Of a DNA stretch of 7,958 nt, positions 5,788 through 7,958 are shown in pieces. The stretch comes from a bacterium UBP17_UBA6191 (GTDB lineage: Bacteria; Muiribacteriota; UBA6191). Position 1 is the stretch's first letter; each line of letters opens with the position of its first letter. The notes below the pieces were generated by a model, which saw only the letters and a program-made list of their open reading frames with translations, did no database searches and was not told the DNA's origin. The translations under genes and the position numbers were made by a program. The stretch lies in the NCBI GenBank assembly GCA_002422125.1, contig DITF01000273.1, forward strand, positions 1 to 7,958. Reading direction: 5' to 3'.

Positions 5788-7644
5788 CTAAGGATCAAAG
5801 GCGTAAGCCGCCAGATGCTTTTTGCGAAAATCAAATTCCGATACCGTAAAAACATCGGGCGAAAAGAGGGCTTTAAGTTCCAGATACTGGGCTCGCATAC
5901 TCATATTCAAAAACTTTAGAGCACTGGTTCGATTGGCCTTAGAGTAAAACATGCCAATTTTTTTCATCAGTTTGTAATAATGCGGACTGACCTTGGCCTG
6001 GTGCATATGCAGGCCCTGATCCATCAGGCTTTCGTAGCATTCCTGCTCCCAATTTTTGTGCAGGGAACGCATATAGTTAAAATAGGCTCCAAAAACTTTT
6101 TTATGTACTACTTCATCTTCAGCAATCCAGCGCATGACCTTTTTGAAAGGCTGTGATTCCAGGGAATCGGCTAGCATAAGGTAGGCTCTAATGTTATGGG
6201 TCTCACCCAAAAAATTGATCATCACGGTATCGTACTGATTAAAGAAAAAATCCCCTGTTGGCACAACATTAGCCACTGCCAAGTATTGTTCATCCAGATC
6301 ACTGGTCTGTACTCCATAATGGTTAAGAACCCAACGCACGGCATGAAAGTGCTTTAACTCTTCGTGGCACTGCTGAGTATTCCATAGGGTAAAGGGGTGT
6401 ACTGTGCCTAGATGCATCAGGTTAGAAAACCCAATCGTATAGGTCGCAGCCTCGCAGTAGCCAATCTCTTTTATAATATCAAACAACTCAAAATCACGAT
6501 CCGTTACAGATAAATCTGTGACCGAACCCATATATTCCTTAACATCCTGTAACTGCCACTGGATCTTCTTTTGCTCAAACATATAAAATTCATAAATACC
6601 GGTATTAAACTGATCACGGTAGGACTGATGGGCGCTCATCTTTCTGAAGCAATCCTGCAACAAGGCATCGTTTTTTACCCCATGCTCCTCGATCACCTTC
6701 ATAATCCGATCCCGATACCCCATCAGATGTTTGCTGGCAGCCACAGCATATATTTTTTGCTCAGAAGGCTGCATCTTTAAATCCTGGGGCAGTACTCCAC
6801 TCCTTGTATCTAAAGGTATTTGTTTGTCATTGCACAATTTAACAAAGTTGCTTCTCATCTCTTGCATATATCCAGGACGGGCATCTTCAATCGCTAAGAG
6901 GAGACGATTAGTCTCCACAAAAGATTCCAGATAATGGATATAAGGCAAAGGCACCTTTAAAAACTCCGGCCTTAACTCAGGCTTTAATTCCCAGAACTTC
7001 AAAAACGAGGTGCTAAAAAACTCAATCTGAGCCCCATAATGCTGATGAATTTTATTAAACTCTTTGTGTATTTCTGTTTGTGTACCAGGAATAAGACTTT
7101 TGAGCAGGCTTGTGATGGACTGCTCAAAATGGGCCTGTTGCAAGGCATAAAATACCATAACATCAGGGGGCTGGTTACGATTGGCCTCAAGCTGAAAATA
7201 TAGTTCAGAACTCAAAATATGAAAGGGCTCAAATTCCTCCAGAGGCTTTAGGTCGCGAAACACATAATACAGGTAGGTCATTAATTTTAGGCGTTCCGCG
7301 ATAATGGATAACCAACCAAAACACATTTCTGACTGTCGGAAAAATACATAGGAAAAAAATCGTGAGAGCCGCAGGGAACCAAACATCAATTGCAGATAAT
7401 TCTGGTAAATGCTCCCCAAAGCCTTGTGATCAGCGTTAGCAATCAAACGGGGGTCCAAACCTCTCTCTGGCACAAAATCAATATCCAGACTGGTCATGCC
7501 CTCTATGGCCTTGTCATGCGCTTCCCAGTTCATCGGGCCATGCTCAGGACCATAATTGATAAAGACCTCCGAATGTACATGCTTAAAGACCAAATCTGAA
7601 AATGTTCGTTCCAGCTTAATCTTTAAAGACAATTCTTCATTCAT
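5788..7644 (-). CDS. Two-part protein: unrecognised helical N-terminal half and acyl-ACP-desaturase-like di-iron C-terminal half
   Basis: The 618-residue protein has a complete ferritin-like di-iron ligand set in its C-terminal half: E398 (YCEAATY), E429 and H432 (HEELKH), E481 (GETHNIRAY), E511 and H514 (AEDEVVHKK). The order ExxH...E...ExxH and the gaps (31, 52 and 30 residues between glutamates) are close to plant-type soluble acyl-ACP desaturases, where I recall 38, 53 and 33; IAEDEVVHKK resembles their IAADEKRHE. It may therefore desaturate, hydroxylate or otherwise oxidise an acyl-ACP or related substrate in the cytosol, but the reaction is an inference. Residues 1-370 look wholly alpha-helical, with many aromatic and acidic residues and no motif I know. 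A start at 7731 would add 29 residues but lacks support; ATG 7644 has GGGAG six bases upstream and overlaps the ketosynthase stop as ATGAATGA. That coupling suggests the two act in one acyl or polyketide pathway. Confidence 0.75.
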   Translation of the reverse strand: MNEELSLKIKLERTFSDLVFKHVHSEVFINYGPEHGPMNWEAHDKAIEGMTSLDIDFVPERGLDPRLIANADHKALGSIYQNYLQLMFGSLRLSRFFSYVFFRQSEMCFGWLSIIAERLKLMTYLYYVFRDLKPLEEFEPFHILSSELYFQLEANRNQPPDVMVFYALQQAHFEQSITSLLKSLIPGTQTEIHKEFNKIHQHYGAQIEFFSTSFLKFWELKPELRPEFLKVPLPYIHYLESFVETNRLLLAIEDARPGYMQEMRSNFVKLCNDKQIPLDTRSGVLPQDLKMQPSEQKIYAVAASKHLMGYRDRIMKVIEEHGVKNDALLQDCFRKMSAHQSYRDQFNTGIYEFYMFEQKKIQWQLQDVKEYMGSVTDLSVTDRDFELFDIIKEIGYCEAATYTIGFSNLMHLGTVHPFTLWNTQQCHEELKHFHAVRWVLNHYGVQTSDLDEQYLAVANVVPTGDFFFNQYDTVMINFLGETHNIRAYLMLADSLESQPFKKVMRWIAEDEVVHKKVFGAYFNYMRSLHKNWEQECYESLMDQGLHMHQAKVSPHYYKLMKKIGMFYSKANRTSALKFLNMSMRAQYLELKALFSPDVFTVSEFDFRKKHLAAYAFDP

Positions 7645-7958
7645 GCCCGTCTCCCAAAACAAGAGATGCGTTAAATCCACCAAAGCCGGCTGCGTTCGAC
7701 ACAAAGTTACGAACTTTTTTAGACATACCACCTTTGGGGATATGGTTCAGGTTACAGTTTTTTGCCGGTTTTTTTAAATACAAGGTGGGTAAAAGCCAGG
7801 AATGCTGCATTTCCAGAATTCCCGTGATCACATTTAGGACACCTGCCGCACTTAGGGTATGTCCCACATAAGACTTAAGACTATGTACCGGTGGTTTGGA
7901 TGGGAATACAAAATTAATGGCGGCTGCCTCACTGGAATCATTTACAAAGGTCCCTGTT
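7637..7958 (-). CDS. Beta-ketoacyl-ACP synthase (FabF/KAS II-like), C-terminal fragment, cut by the window edge
   Basis: The open frame gives the last 106 residues. It enters the window at TGTFVNDSSEAAAI, the segment right after the first catalytic histidine in HGTGT of FabF-type enzymes; that His is just outside. Next come SLKSYVGHTLSAAG, with the conserved Lys and second catalytic His five residues apart (fragment K28 and H33), and VSNAAGFGGFNASLVLG near the end, matching the family's FGFGGTNA. The active-site cysteine lies outside the window. The enzyme class condenses malonyl-ACP with an acyl-ACP in fatty acid, aryl polyene or type II polyketide synthesis. Phe in GFGGFN, where FabF has Thr, recalls polyketide KS-alpha subunits (GFGGFQ) and hints at a specialised rather than housekeeping role. 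Its stop overlaps the start of the di-iron gene by eight bases. A short frame from the in-frame GTG at 7867 is only the tail of this gene. Confidence 0.9.
   Translation of the reverse strand, partial: TGTFVNDSSEAAAINFVFPSKPPVHSLKSYVGHTLSAAGVLNVITGILEMQHSWLLPTLYLKKPAKNCNLNHIPKGGMSKKVRNFVSNAAGFGGFNASLVLGDGHE
7651..7655 (-). promoter_or_regulatory. Ribosome binding site that fixes the start of the di-iron protein
   Basis: Minus-strand GGGAG lies six bases before the ATG at 7644, within the last codons of the ketosynthase gene. It favours this start over the in-frame upstream codon at 7731, which would extend the overlap to about 95 bases. Confidence 0.65.

Noticed and set aside
5788..7731. Longer 647-residue version of the di-iron protein
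   Set aside because: The extra 29 residues run through the ketosynthase's conserved GFGGFN end in another frame; ATG 7644 has a good ribosome binding site and a coupling overlap.
7637..7867. Stand-alone 76-residue gene on the minus strand
   Set aside because: The frame stays open to the window edge and reads as the C-terminus of a beta-ketoacyl-ACP synthase, so the GTG at 7867 is internal.
1..7958. Mobile elements, CRISPR arrays, tRNA or rRNA genes
   Set aside because: No direct-repeat arrays, terminal inverted repeats, transposase-like proteins or RNA gene signatures were seen; nearly every base is in a supported coding frame.

Overview
The window looks like chromosome from a Gram-negative bacterium, most likely a proteobacterium. 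Composition is moderately AT-rich by eye. The Kef-type antiporter with a KefG-like subunit, the FIST-cyclase fusion and the heptosyltransferase-like TPR protein all fit that, but nothing here fixes the genus. Coding density is extreme: seven genes leave only about 35 to 70 non-coding bases. No tRNA, rRNA, CRISPR array, insertion sequence or intrinsic terminator was seen.

Layout from left to right: (1) 1-427, minus, the 5' part of a KefB/KefC-type K+/H+ antiporter running off the left edge; (2) 417-974, minus, its KefG/KefF-like flavodoxin-fold subunit, overlapping the antiporter start by 11 bases; (3) 973 (or 1012)-3033, plus, a FIST sensor domain joined by a probable coiled coil to a complete class III (IIIb-type) adenylate cyclase; (4) 2978-4303, minus, TPR repeats plus a heptosyltransferase/GT9-like domain, overlapping the cyclase tail-to-tail by 56 bases; (5) 4337-5785, plus, a GlcD/D-lactate dehydrogenase-type FAD oxidoreductase; (6) 5788-7644, minus, a 618-residue protein whose C-terminal half carries a full acyl-ACP-desaturase-like di-iron ligand set and whose N-terminal ~370 residues I do not recognise; (7) 7637-7958, minus, the C-terminal end of a FabF-type beta-ketoacyl-ACP synthase, overlapping gene 6 by 8 bases.

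Two pairs look like translationally coupled operons: kefG-kefB, and ketosynthase-di-iron protein. The second is the most promising lead: a specialised fatty-acyl or polyketide route in which the synthase and a desaturase/oxygenase-like enzyme are made together, with more of the cluster probably beyond the right edge. The three middle genes stand alone on alternating strands and show no obvious shared pathway. The FIST-cyclase is a candidate one-protein sensor that turns a small-molecule signal into cAMP.
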